Source of the DNA: Reichenbachiella ulvae
GTDB lineage: Bacteria > Bacteroidota > Bacteroidia > Cytophagales > Cyclobacteriaceae
Assembly (NCBI RefSeq): GCF_025833875.1
Contig: NZ_JAOYOD010000001.1
Location: forward strand, 3,038,001 to 3,102,000
Direction: 5' to 3'
DNA: 64,000 bases
Shown: one piece after another, positions 46,301 through 53,694 of the stretch
Layout: every line of letters begins with the position of its first letter
Position numbering within the stretch: position 1 is the stretch's first letter
Position numbers and translations under genes: made by a program
The notes under the pieces: generated by a model
Told to the model about the DNA's origin: nothing
The model's database searches: none
The model's input: the letters and a program-made list of their open reading frames with translations, nothing else

Positions 46301-47486
46301 TTCCAAAGATCTACCTAGCGGGATCAAACATGGAAGTAAGCAGAAAGGTGTCAAAATAAGCATTACTGATAGTGGTTTGGGCATTTCTCAGCAAGACATT
46401 GAGAACATATTCGAACGATATTTTTCTAAAAAAGGGAATCTGGAAAATCACCAAACCGGAATTGGATTGGAATTATCCAAACGAATGATTCAGTTGCACA
46501 AAGGCCAAATATTGGTACAAAGCCAGGAAGAAACCAAAGAATACAATGGTTTCACCACCTTTATCATTTATCTACTTCAGGGAAACAAACACTTCGAAAA
46601 AGAAGATCTTATCACAGATTTCAAGAACAGTGAAGATGTAAGTCAATACACACGTGACTTCATCCAACGCGAAAAGGAAATGGACCTTCAGGCCCTTTCT
46701 GAAGAAAAAGTTTGGAACAGACAAACCAATAAAAAGACCATTCTGGTGATCGAGGACAATTATGAAGTCAGAAAATTCATCACAGAACTGCTATCTAAAA
46801 ACTTTAGCATCATAGAGTCTGAGAATGGTCGAGAAGGACTAGAAAAGGCTTTGGAACATGGCCCTGACATGATCATCAGCGATGTAATGATGCCTGAAAT
46901 GAATGGAATAGACCTTTGCAAAAAAGTGAAACAAGATACAAGAATCAGTCATACACCTGTTATCCTACTGACGGCCAGAACGGCCATTACATTCAAATAC
47001 GAAGGCTTTGAAACAGGTGCGGACGAGTACATTACCAAACCCTTTAGCGCGAACTATCTCCTCCTCAGAGTCAACAATCTACTAGAGCAAAGAGAGCGTT
47101 TGCAAAGACACTTTCAGTCCATGAACTTGCTGCAACCAGCTGAACTCTCCGTAACTTCAGTAGACGAAAAGCTACTTAAGAAAGCTATTGACTACATATC
47201 TAAGAACCTTTCCAATACTAATATCACGGTAAACGAACTAAGTCACGAGTTAGGGTTGAGCCGTGTACATTTCTACAGAAAAATGAAAGCCCTAACCAAC
47301 ATGACTGCCGTGGAATTCATTAGAAGTATTCGCCTCAAAACTGCCTGCCAATTATTAGAACAAGGTAAATTCAATATAAAAGAAGTGAAAAATCTGGTAG
47401 GTTTCGAAGATGCCGATTATTTCAGAAAATGTTTTAAAGAAGCCTATGGCATGACTCCTAGCGAATACTCAAAGACACACGCCTAA
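43371..47486 (+). CDS. Hybrid two-component system (HTCS) regulator
   Basis: One-protein sensor/regulator of 1371 residues in the inner membrane. After a signal/anchor segment come repeated periplasmic propeller units (reg_prop; about 30-700; motifs such as IIWIGTSDGLNKF, NIWIGTANGLNRL, DLLWLGTNGGGI), a Y_Y_Y domain (about 715-780), one transmembrane helix (about 785-805), a histidine kinase with H841 in DMSHELRTPL, an HATPase domain (NLLSNAFKYTPEGG, DSGLGIS, GIGLEL), a receiver with D1171 in ISDVMMPEMNG, and an AraC-type helix-turn-helix (about 1280-1371). HTCS proteins bind an oligosaccharide and switch on the adjacent PUL. It is divergent from SusC, with candidate binding sites in between. 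It should control PUL-2. Confidence 0.96.
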   Translation: MRFLLLMIAMIQVVVPITARPIDAKKIKKIGMQEGLSLNSALCIIQDHQGIIWIGTSDGLNKFNGLDNEIFKYNFDDSLSISNNQINCLFEDSKKNIWIGTANGLNRLNKDESFTKYFADNSSLSIPNRYVKCIAETRDGRIWIGTPEGLSIYDPKNNQMERRRIKEIASNTNNIISLFNDLENRLWVCTKGGLFLVTPEDQFEKVTIDAKLENNKDEFELRNLTQQGNGNYWLASENHGLFNFEFDDEKTIQVRQFNIKNSNLVSDHIRKLKVIDDNQIWCATLDGLGYWNADQSSFHEVNWEGLSESSFHDILVDSNEGIWVTSYLDGAVYYHRQNNLFPHIKESKIDAHGLNDNSITGFLDDGPNGYWVSTGNGGLNYYDQSKGIFEHFTKNEISLTNNIKSLTYDNQKNIWLGTFNGLVYFDRGNYRFEYYQHDQNDQNSLNNNQIHAVHVDENDLLWLGTNGGGIQTFDRTKNTFDSVYTAYYNIRTIYEDSHNRIWVGSTGQLECIDRITKKLINIDAMLAPFKSKLTYVNCIMEDSHGRLLIGTQNNGLFVLDDQKISWFNINNGLISNTINSIEEGDSSRFWISSNNGLTRILLPKTLPDGLELTSINYGMSHGLQSLQFEPNSSMKTTDGRLFFGGINGYNAFYPQAIDKRHYFPPVVLSELNITNDQSLNQSFSYPIHQLEKDSIITLNYDQRNLLLRFAGVNYINPEKIHYRYSLNKSEDNWIDLQNQRTLNITYLPIGDHELKIKASTEPDQWGVEYTSIRFRVLPPFWKTWWAYTFYILLLSVLLYLFFNLSMKWAKMKSNLSMEQFQREKEHELNETKLRFFTDMSHELRTPLTLILAPVENLMEQSGISDRFKNQLAMIQRNGNRMTQLINQLLDFRKLETGNANLRVAKGNLIAFLKEICLAFDGIAENKNINFQFSANQDKLPIWFDRDKIEIVFFNLLSNAFKYTPEGGDIKLEISEVDSKDLPSGIKHGSKQKGVKISITDSGLGISQQDIENIFERYFSKKGNLENHQTGIGLELSKRMIQLHKGQILVQSQEETKEYNGFTTFIIYLLQGNKHFEKEDLITDFKNSEDVSQYTRDFIQREKEMDLQALSEEKVWNRQTNKKTILVIEDNYEVRKFITELLSKNFSIIESENGREGLEKALEHGPDMIISDVMMPEMNGIDLCKKVKQDTRISHTPVILLTARTAITFKYEGFETGADEYITKPFSANYLLLRVNNLLEQRERLQRHFQSMNLLQPAELSVTSVDEKLLKKAIDYISKNLSNTNITVNELSHELGLSRVHFYRKMKALTNMTAVEFIRSIRLKTACQLLEQGKFNIKEVKNLVGFEDADYFRKCFKEAYGMTPSEYSKTHA

Positions 47487-47648
47487 TTTCTAATGGAGAG
47501 AGGAGATAAAAAGGTAAAACAAAGTAAAAAACATTGGACAATTTTATTGAATCAACATCTTTTCAATTGAATATAACGACTTTTTAATTCAGTTTCGATC
47601 CCTAAACATAAACTGCAAAACACTCTATTTCTACTAGTTAAAAACATA
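47487..47648. other. Non-coding stretch after HTCS
   Basis: No gene is seen between the HTCS stop and repeat B. It is A/T-rich without a clear hairpin terminator. Confidence 0.5.
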
Positions 47649-47763
47649 GTAGCCCCTCAAGGAATTATTTAATATCTCATAATCAGATACTTACATAAAT
47701 TAGATAAAACATATGGTAAAACATTTTATCGAATTTTAGTGAAACTAAATTGGGCTTATTTGG
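47649..47763. repeat. 115-bp imperfect direct repeat, copy B
   Basis: Counterpart of 15106-15220 in the same orientation, aligning from GTAGCCC to CTTATTTGG. It lies between the HTCS stop and the hsdR stop, at the far end of PUL-2. Function unknown. Confidence 0.6.
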
Positions 47764-47792
47764 AGCTTAGAGGTGTAGTTATATTATTATTC

Positions 47793-50700
47793 CTACCCCC
47801 TATTCCTCTTAAAATTCTCGGCTTGTTCAAAGATCTCTTGATAAACTTCATCTCTATCTATCGGTGGATAACCATTGCTGTCAAGTAAAATAATGAGCTC
47901 TACTTTTAAGGAAGATTTGATATCCTCACGATTGTTCCAGTCAGGAAAACTTGTTTTATCCTCTACAATACTTTTCACTGCCCTGGCTAAAAACAAAAGC
48001 TTATCTTCTGGATATTCAAAGCTGTACTTTTGGGCCATCAGTTTCAAGATGTCGTAAAAGGCTTTTTCTTCCAGGTCTATCCCCAAATCATGGCCACTTT
48101 CAAGTTCCTTTCTTATGCTCATGATAAGCTCTAACATCCGATCAGTCACTTCTTCATAGAATACACCCGCTTCCTCTCCAGTAAATTCATTCCCCTTACG
48201 CTCATTGTATCGATCGACCAGGGATTGCATTTTCTTCGAGAAGTTAACTCCCTGCATTTTGTTCACCTCTTTAAGCTGACCGATGGCTTTGCTAAGGAGT
48301 TTTTGGAGTAGCTGGATTTTGGTATTAGGCATTTTGATGTTGCCCAGCATTCTTAAGTACTCATCCGAGAAAATATCTTCTTGCTTTGAACCATCTTCAA
48401 TCGCCAGGATCTCTTCTACGCCATCACTCTGTAGCGCATCTTTCACCATTTCACGAACGCGTGCGTTCATCTGCTCGGTATCTGGCGCATCTCCTTTGGT
48501 GAGCTTGAATACGATGGACCGCACCGCCAAAAAGAAGTGAACCTTGTCTTTCTCCTCCTGCGAGAAATCCTCACTACCGCAGCAAATGTCATAGGCCGAT
48601 TTCATTCGCTTGACCATATCCATGAATCGCTTTTTGCTTTCTTCAGTAGTCAAGACATATTCTGATGCTTTATTTAGCGTTTCCAATTGTTCCAATGAAG
48701 TGCCATTGAAATATAGGCTGTAGTCAAAATGATGGAAGTAGCGTTCGAGCAAATCCAAATGATCTTTGACTACTTTGACCGAGTGGGCTATATCCTCAAA
48801 GTTTTGCTCTTCTTCCTTATTGTACATAGCCAAGGCCAGGTTCATATTCTTTTTAATCCCAATGTAATCCACTACCAACCCCTTCTCTTTGCCGGCAAAC
48901 TTTCTGTTTACTCTGGAGATCGTCTGAATCAAGGTGTGCTTCTGAATTGGCTTATCAATGTATATGGTATCCAAGAATGGCACATCGAACCCTGTCAGCC
49001 ACATGTCTACTACTATTGCAATTTTGAAATTAGACTTTGGATTTTTGAATTGGGTATCCAGTGTTTTCTTATACGACTTATCGCCTAGTATGTCCCAAAG
49101 TACTTTGGGGTCATCCTTTCCTCTGGTCATGATCATCTTGACTCGTTCCATAGGCAGGATCTCTTTTTGTTCCATTTCTGAAAGCTCTTCTCCCTCGGCA
49201 TGTGTTTTGATCTCTGCCCATTCAGGTCTAAGCTTGATTAGTTGCTTATAAAAATCATAAGCCACATAGCGACTACTGGAAACAAACATCGCTTTGCCTT
49301 TCACCGTACTGCCCTCAGATACTCTGTTTTCATAGTGCTCTATAAAGTCCCTGGCTACTGCTTCCAATCGATCAGGGTCTCCCAAAATGGTCTTCATGCT
49401 GGCACTTTCCTGCTTGCTCTTTTCGATATGATATTCGCTCGCACCTTCCTCTTCTGCTTGGCTATAGTATTGCTCGATCAGGCGAAGTTGCTCATTGTTC
49501 AGTACGACTTTGGCCGCTCGGCCTTCATAGACTAATCGAACGGTAATCTCATCTCTGACAGACTCGGTCATGGTGTAGGAGTCCACTATCTGGCCAAAGA
49601 CATCCAGCGTGGCATCCACCGGCGTACCCGTAAAACCCACATATGTGGCATTAGGTAGTGAGTCATGCAGGTGTTTCGCAAAGCCATAACTTTTCTTCAC
49701 CCCTTGTTCGGTGACTTTCACTTTCTGATCCAGGTTCACCTGGCTTCTATGGGCTTCATCCGAGATGCACACCACATTGGTGCGCTCGCTGAGCAAATCG
49801 GTATCTTCATTGAACTTGTGGATAGTCGTCAGGAATACTCCTCCAGAGTTTCTGCCCTGCAGTTTTTCTCTCAGGTCAGATCGGCTCTCTACACTTTGAA
49901 TCACCTGATCGCCGATATAGGTCTTGGCATTGGTAAACTGTCCGGACAGCTGATCGTCCAGGTCGGTACGGTCAGTAATGATGACCAGTGTAGGGCTAGA
50001 CAGCTCCGGACTCTTCATGAGCATACGGGCAAGAAAGAGCATGGTAAAACTCTTGCCGCAACCAGTGGCTCCAAAGTATGTCCCACCTTTCCCATCACCT
50101 TGGGGTTTCTGATGTAGCAAAACATTCTCATACAACCGACGAGTGGCATAGTACTGCGGATAGCGGCATAGTACTTTCACCTCCTTATTACCTGTGTCAG
50201 GGATATGAATGAAATTCCTGATGATATCCAGCAGATGCTTTTGATTGAGCATGCCTTCGATCATCGTATAGAGTGACTGTATGCCATCTACCTCTTTGGC
50301 TAATCCGAATGTCCGTCTCCAGGAATAAAAAAACTCGTACGGAGAAAAGATCGTCCCAGCCTTGGAGTTGACCCCATCACTGATCACACAAAAGGCGTTG
50401 TACTTCATCAACTCTGGGATGCCCCGAGTATAACGAACATGCAGTTGGCGGTGTGCCTCGCTGATATCTACTTCCTCTCGGATGGCACTCTTTAGTTCGA
50501 AGACCACCAGCGGCAAGCCATTGATATAAATAATACAGTCTGGTATGCGCTTTTCAGTCCCTGTAATTTCGAGTTGGTTGACTACTTTGAAGAGGTTCTG
50601 TCCTATTGAGTATTCTTGTTTGGGTTCAGCGGCGATGCTGTCCAGTTGGTCGTCGGCGGGTCTGATTTGCTCGCCCAGGATCTGGTAGTCTATTAGCTGT

Positions 50701-51011
50701 ATATACAGATCCTTCTTAGTATGATCCTCACGTTTGAGTATAAAACCATCCATGAGCCACTTGGTAAAAGTCTTATTGCTATCGTAGAGGTCGGAAGCGG
50801 GTAAGACTTCCAGCTGCCGGATGATGGTGTCAATTTCACCTTTGGTAATGCCCTCTGTCTGGTACTTACTGGATAGGAAAGTTCTGAGGCCTTTTTTGAT
50901 CAAGACTTCATCCTCTGCTCGATCAATGGCATCTCCTTTAAGGTAAGTATAGCCTTGCTTTTGGAGCAGTGCAATGACGCTTTCTTCTAGTTTGGCTTCT
51001 GTGTATTTCAT
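47793..51011 (-). CDS. hsdR: Type I restriction enzyme R (motor/nuclease) subunit
   Basis: Full-length 1072-residue HsdR. The N-terminal PD-(D/E)xK nuclease is seen as PDCIIYINGLPLVVFELK (D158, E172, K174). The translocase has P-loop GATGCGKS (314-321), the DEAH box SDEAH (about 417-421), TGTP as motif III and later helicase motifs (VVDMWLTGFDVPFLDT, LIQTISRVNRKFAGK). HsdR needs an M2S complex to reach DNA. The gene starts 1 bp after the abiEii stop, so it is read from the same transcript as the toxin-antitoxin pair. A matching hsdM is missing from the window and the only hsdS is half-length, so restriction may be silent. There is no frameshift here. Confidence 0.95.
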   Translation of the reverse strand: MKYTEAKLEESVIALLQKQGYTYLKGDAIDRAEDEVLIKKGLRTFLSSKYQTEGITKGEIDTIIRQLEVLPASDLYDSNKTFTKWLMDGFILKREDHTKKDLYIQLIDYQILGEQIRPADDQLDSIAAEPKQEYSIGQNLFKVVNQLEITGTEKRIPDCIIYINGLPLVVFELKSAIREEVDISEAHRQLHVRYTRGIPELMKYNAFCVISDGVNSKAGTIFSPYEFFYSWRRTFGLAKEVDGIQSLYTMIEGMLNQKHLLDIIRNFIHIPDTGNKEVKVLCRYPQYYATRRLYENVLLHQKPQGDGKGGTYFGATGCGKSFTMLFLARMLMKSPELSSPTLVIITDRTDLDDQLSGQFTNAKTYIGDQVIQSVESRSDLREKLQGRNSGGVFLTTIHKFNEDTDLLSERTNVVCISDEAHRSQVNLDQKVKVTEQGVKKSYGFAKHLHDSLPNATYVGFTGTPVDATLDVFGQIVDSYTMTESVRDEITVRLVYEGRAAKVVLNNEQLRLIEQYYSQAEEEGASEYHIEKSKQESASMKTILGDPDRLEAVARDFIEHYENRVSEGSTVKGKAMFVSSSRYVAYDFYKQLIKLRPEWAEIKTHAEGEELSEMEQKEILPMERVKMIMTRGKDDPKVLWDILGDKSYKKTLDTQFKNPKSNFKIAIVVDMWLTGFDVPFLDTIYIDKPIQKHTLIQTISRVNRKFAGKEKGLVVDYIGIKKNMNLALAMYNKEEEQNFEDIAHSVKVVKDHLDLLERYFHHFDYSLYFNGTSLEQLETLNKASEYVLTTEESKKRFMDMVKRMKSAYDICCGSEDFSQEEKDKVHFFLAVRSIVFKLTKGDAPDTEQMNARVREMVKDALQSDGVEEILAIEDGSKQEDIFSDEYLRMLGNIKMPNTKIQLLQKLLSKAIGQLKEVNKMQGVNFSKKMQSLVDRYNERKGNEFTGEEAGVFYEEVTDRMLELIMSIRKELESGHDLGIDLEEKAFYDILKLMAQKYSFEYPEDKLLFLARAVKSIVEDKTSFPDWNNREDIKSSLKVELIILLDSNGYPPIDRDEVYQEIFEQAENFKRNRG

Positions 51012-51012
51012 T

Positions 51013-51999
51013 TCATGGTTGGTTAATCAACTGTTTCAGATCTAAAATCTCTTCCATCAATTGGTCAAAGGAGGGTGCGTTTTCACTAATCATGTTCTCA
51101 CACATCTCGTCATAATCTTGTCTATACTGCTCATAAACCCTTTCAGGTGGGATTGGGTCTATAGATTCTCTTTTGTGTTTCTCATAGTCCACATCCTTTA
51201 ACCTGGTAAACTGACGCCTGTGTGATACGATAGTAGCGTACAATTCTTCGTCGGCAATAGCGTCCAAACAGTCCTGCTGCTGCTTCAATTTGTACAAATC
51301 ATACAAGTGTCTAGACATTCGCTCACTTCTCATTTCATCTTTTTGAAACTCCTCATGTAATAAAAAGATTTTCTCAAGAAATGTCCTTTCTGGATTGACA
51401 CTTGGTACTGTTATGGCCGGCGTGGCAAATACAGCATCCGGATATTGATTATCCACCAGTGAATGGATATTACAAGCTGTGTAGGGCTCTATCAATGATC
51501 TGCACCCTATCTCTAGTAATATTCTTGGCTTGATGTAGTCAGGGTAATCCACGGTATAAGGATAGTGGACTTCTACCAGTTTGGGATCTTGATCAGACTC
51601 AGTGGTTTCTATTACGCTAACCTGAACTTCATTCATTCCTATGGAATCAAATGATTTTTGAAGCGATGGTGCAAACTCATCGATGATGTAAGCACTAGAA
51701 GCCTTTCGAAGCTTGGTCAATTGCTTCTTGCTTAGATCTCCTTCGAATCCTAAAAAAGCTCGATCGACAGCCAGATCTACATCTTCTGAGAACCGGTGTA
51801 TGATCCCCCATGACTTACTCAGAGAAGTCCCTCCTTTAAACACCAAATGTGGTCCTGCATCTAGGCCAAAAACTAGCGACAAGGTTTGTACTACCCACCA
51901 ATCCTTTTCGACGTTATGAGCTGGCAAGCCCGTCTCATTGGCCACTTGCTGAAATATCTGCTTCTTTTCTTTTGAAGGTATATTGTAAAACACGCTCAT
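51013..51999 (-). CDS. abiEii: AbiEii-type nucleotidyltransferase toxin
   Basis: Cytoplasmic 328-residue protein of the AbiEii family (DUF1814). The nucleotidyltransferase core is visible: FKGGTSLSKSW (54-64) and FSEDVDLAVD (70-79, metal-binding D73/D75). Further motifs are RILLEIGCRS and RTFLEKIFLLHEE. In characterised AbiE systems the toxin transfers nucleotides to RNA (tRNA in MenT-type relatives) and causes reversible growth arrest or abortive phage infection. Its ATG overlaps the stop of abiEi (ATGA), the usual tight coupling for type IV toxin-antitoxin pairs. It is followed at once by hsdR, an uncommon nesting within a restriction locus. Confidence 0.9.
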   Translation of the reverse strand: MSVFYNIPSKEKKQIFQQVANETGLPAHNVEKDWWVVQTLSLVFGLDAGPHLVFKGGTSLSKSWGIIHRFSEDVDLAVDRAFLGFEGDLSKKQLTKLRKASSAYIIDEFAPSLQKSFDSIGMNEVQVSVIETTESDQDPKLVEVHYPYTVDYPDYIKPRILLEIGCRSLIEPYTACNIHSLVDNQYPDAVFATPAITVPSVNPERTFLEKIFLLHEEFQKDEMRSERMSRHLYDLYKLKQQQDCLDAIADEELYATIVSHRRQFTRLKDVDYEKHKRESIDPIPPERVYEQYRQDYDEMCENMISENAPSFDQLMEEILDLKQLINQP

Positions 52000-52592
52000 G
52001 ATTTCATTGCCTTTTTAAATACCTTTCTGATCCACTCTGGGGCTAGTTTTGCATCATGAATCAAATGCTTTTGATCCTCCTTCTTTAGCACTTCGATCAA
52101 TCGATTTTCCCGGTCTGGATCTAGCTTTTCTTTTCCCAAGGTCTTTAAAGCCTGAATAGCCAATCCACTGATCTCACCTTTAGTACTTAAATTCTTTGGG
52201 GCTACCTTTTTGAACTTTATAGATCTGTTGCCCACCTTGATCATGCGTGGTGAGGCATCTGTCAAATACACTAGATTTAATGGAACTTGTGTACTGAGCC
52301 CTAATAGATTCAAGGCAAGTGCTCCTGATGGAATAATTTTGGCCTGATCCCTTTTGGCTATGGCCCATGCGATGTCCTCTGCTGTGGGTAGTACCGGACC
52401 AATATAAGAATTGACTTCTGGACGTACATAGATTCCATTGGCCAGACGATAGACTTCCCCTTTGTTTACCAGGCGGTGAAAGGCTAATCGAACGGATTCT
52501 TGAGAAAACTCTCCATGAAAATCCTCAGTAAAGTAAATAGTCCCTTTTTTACCTCTTTTGATCCGTTTTAGTATGGTTTCTTCTACACTCAA
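51996..52592 (-). CDS. abiEi: AbiEi-type antitoxin/transcriptional repressor (DUF6088-like)
   Basis: Protein of 198 residues with an N-terminal winged helix (about 1-60; ETILKRIKRGKKGTIYFTED, SVRLAFHRLVNKGEVYRLA) and a C-terminal domain as in AbiEi antitoxins. The antitoxin neutralises AbiEii and represses its own promoter through inverted repeats. No ATG opens the frame; TTG at 52592 is the first possible start, as an in-frame stop lies in the palindrome just upstream. That palindrome (52599-52637) ends 7 bp before the start, fitting autoregulation at both transcription and initiation. Confidence 0.85.
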   Translation of the reverse strand: MSVEETILKRIKRGKKGTIYFTEDFHGEFSQESVRLAFHRLVNKGEVYRLANGIYVRPEVNSYIGPVLPTAEDIAWAIAKRDQAKIIPSGALALNLLGLSTQVPLNLVYLTDASPRMIKVGNRSIKFKKVAPKNLSTKGEISGLAIQALKTLGKEKLDPDRENRLIEVLKKEDQKHLIHDAKLAPEWIRKVFKKAMKS

Positions 52593-52598
52593 AGCCTG

Positions 52599-52637
52599 TG
52601 ATTTGTAACGAATTTATGCTAAATTCGTTACAAATCA
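52599..52637 (-). promoter_or_regulatory. Perfect 18-bp palindrome at the abiE operon start (candidate operator)
   Basis: TGATTTGTAACGAATTTA and its exact reverse complement flank a 3-nt centre. It lies 6 bp upstream of the abiEi start. AbiEi antitoxins are known to bind inverted repeats in their promoter. It would also govern hsdR, which follows abiEii with a 1-bp gap. Confidence 0.75.
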
Positions 52638-52733
52638 AAATTCAAATACAAGTGATGCGGATGATGCCACTACCTGCTGGTCAAGGCTGCTGGTCAATTC
52701 TCGCTTTAGCTCTATCCTGTTCGTTTCTTGCAT
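52635..52733 (-). pseudogene. Remnant of an AlbA_2/Schlafen-like gene N-terminus
   Basis: A 32-residue frame from ATG at 52733 reads MQETNRIELKRELTSSLDQQ, matching the usual start of AlbA_2-domain proteins (ETNRIE.K.ELT...L..EVVAFLN), then goes off pattern and stops inside the AbiE palindrome. It looks like a 5' scrap left after a deletion or insertion. It is too short to be functional. Confidence 0.45.
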
Positions 52734-52759
52734 GCTACGGCTAATTTACTAAAACCAAT

Positions 52760-52786
52760 GTCAAGTTTATTGATTCAAAAACTTGA
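52760..52786 (-). terminator. Hairpin after PIN gene
   Basis: GTCAAGTTT / AAACTTGAC with a 9-nt loop, about 20 bp after the PIN gene stop. On the minus strand it is followed by ATTGGTTTTAG. It probably ends the three-gene STAS/PIN transcript before the abiE promoter. Confidence 0.5.
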
Positions 52787-52805
52787 CAAAACAGAGTAAT
52801 ATACA

Positions 52806-53348
52806 TTATCGCTTAAGAGGAATAGAAATGATCTCACAAGAGATACCAGGAAGCTTCTGAAAATCTCTGTCGTCCGTTACAATTTTCAAATTGTTCGATT
52901 CGGCCAATTCGATATAATAACTATCATTAAAATCAATTTGATCCAATCTCTGAAAGATTTTATTTGAGTTGAGCTGATCAAATTGATCATTGATTTTACT
53001 GGAGACTTGATTGATAGAGTTGATATGATTTTTAATTTCATTCGCTGTATCCACATAATCTTGTGTCGCCTGATAATCCCTTTTGTAATTAGGAGATGGA
53101 ACACTGGTCGATTCCTTCCATAGATTGAAATCTAACCGTAAATACGCATTTGAAAACTCAGAAAAAATAAGGCTTGAGGTAAGAATGGTGGCACTATTAG
53201 ACAAACACCTAGCAAAAAAATCTGAGTATAGATCCTGTTTCCATTGCTGATAGTTCCCTAAAGGACAAAAAAGGAACATCCAGATGTTATTGTCAAACAG
53301 TAAACGATCAGAAGAGCTTGGCTGGTAGTGCCTGATATCAGTCACCAT
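52806..53348 (-). CDS. PIN-domain-like protein, putative ribonuclease toxin or effector
   Basis: Protein of 180 residues from ATG at 53348 (53357 also possible); the start lies inside the 3' end of the STAS-like gene, so translation is coupled. The acidic PIN pattern is in place: D19 in LLFDNNIW, E64 in LIFSEFSN, D142 in FNDSYYIELA, and D159/D160 and D162 in IVTDDRDF. The ordering N-terminal Asp, Glu, Asp, Asp on a compact alpha/beta fold with a helical insert is that of VapC-like RNases. It is longer than most VapC toxins (about 130 residues) because of an insert at about 78-130. No VapB-type antitoxin is adjacent; the partners are a STAS-like protein and a HATPase. Nuclease activity is inferred from motifs only. 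Confidence 0.72.
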   Translation of the reverse strand: MVTDIRHYQPSSSDRLLFDNNIWMFLFCPLGNYQQWKQDLYSDFFARCLSNSATILTSSLIFSEFSNAYLRLDFNLWKESTSVPSPNYKRDYQATQDYVDTANEIKNHINSINQVSSKINDQFDQLNSNKIFQRLDQIDFNDSYYIELAESNNLKIVTDDRDFQKLPGISCEIISIPLKR

Positions 53349-53682
53349 AGAGTACATTGTTGGCTGAGGAATCGAAATCTGCTTTGTTAGCAAAATACTC
53401 TTTGGCTCTGGTGACTACTTTTTTGAATAGCACCTTGTCAGTCTCGGAGACATGGGTCAGTTTGAGCTTGCTATTCAACACGTCCCCCGTATATGAGCTA
53501 TACAACTGACCCAATGCAGCATTCAAAAAAGCAGTAGTCATGATTTGAATTCCACTAAAATCTACTTCGATGACATCTGCTTGAGAAAACAAGGACTGGA
53601 TTTGGTCATGTACTTTTTGACCATCATCTGTGGATACGGCTGTATCTCTTTCGATTATTGACTGGACCTTTATAGTTTCCAT
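53338..53682 (-). CDS. STAS-like protein (DUF4325 family)
   Basis: Small soluble protein of 114 residues. The strand-helix unit VIEVDFSGIQIMTTAFLNAALG (quoted here in part as VDFSGIQIMTTAF, about 40-52) is the DUF4325 signature, where a pair of hydroxyl residues (here T49/T50, usually Ser) precedes the Phe. That position corresponds to the phospho-acceptor of SpoIIAA/RsbS-type STAS proteins. It starts 12 bp after the STAS-HATPase gene and overlaps the PIN gene, so the three are one operon. It probably is the target or antagonist of the HATPase in a partner switch. No characterised relative is close enough to fix the role. Confidence 0.75.
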   Translation of the reverse strand: METIKVQSIIERDTAVSTDDGQKVHDQIQSLFSQADVIEVDFSGIQIMTTAFLNAALGQLYSSYTGDVLNSKLKLTHVSETDKVLFKKVVTRAKEYFANKADFDSSANNVLYGD

Positions 53683-53694
53683 AATGCAAAAGTA

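Noticed and set aside
43622..46384. Short minus-strand frames under the HTCS gene
   Set aside because: All fall inside a continuous, motif-complete HTCS reading frame.
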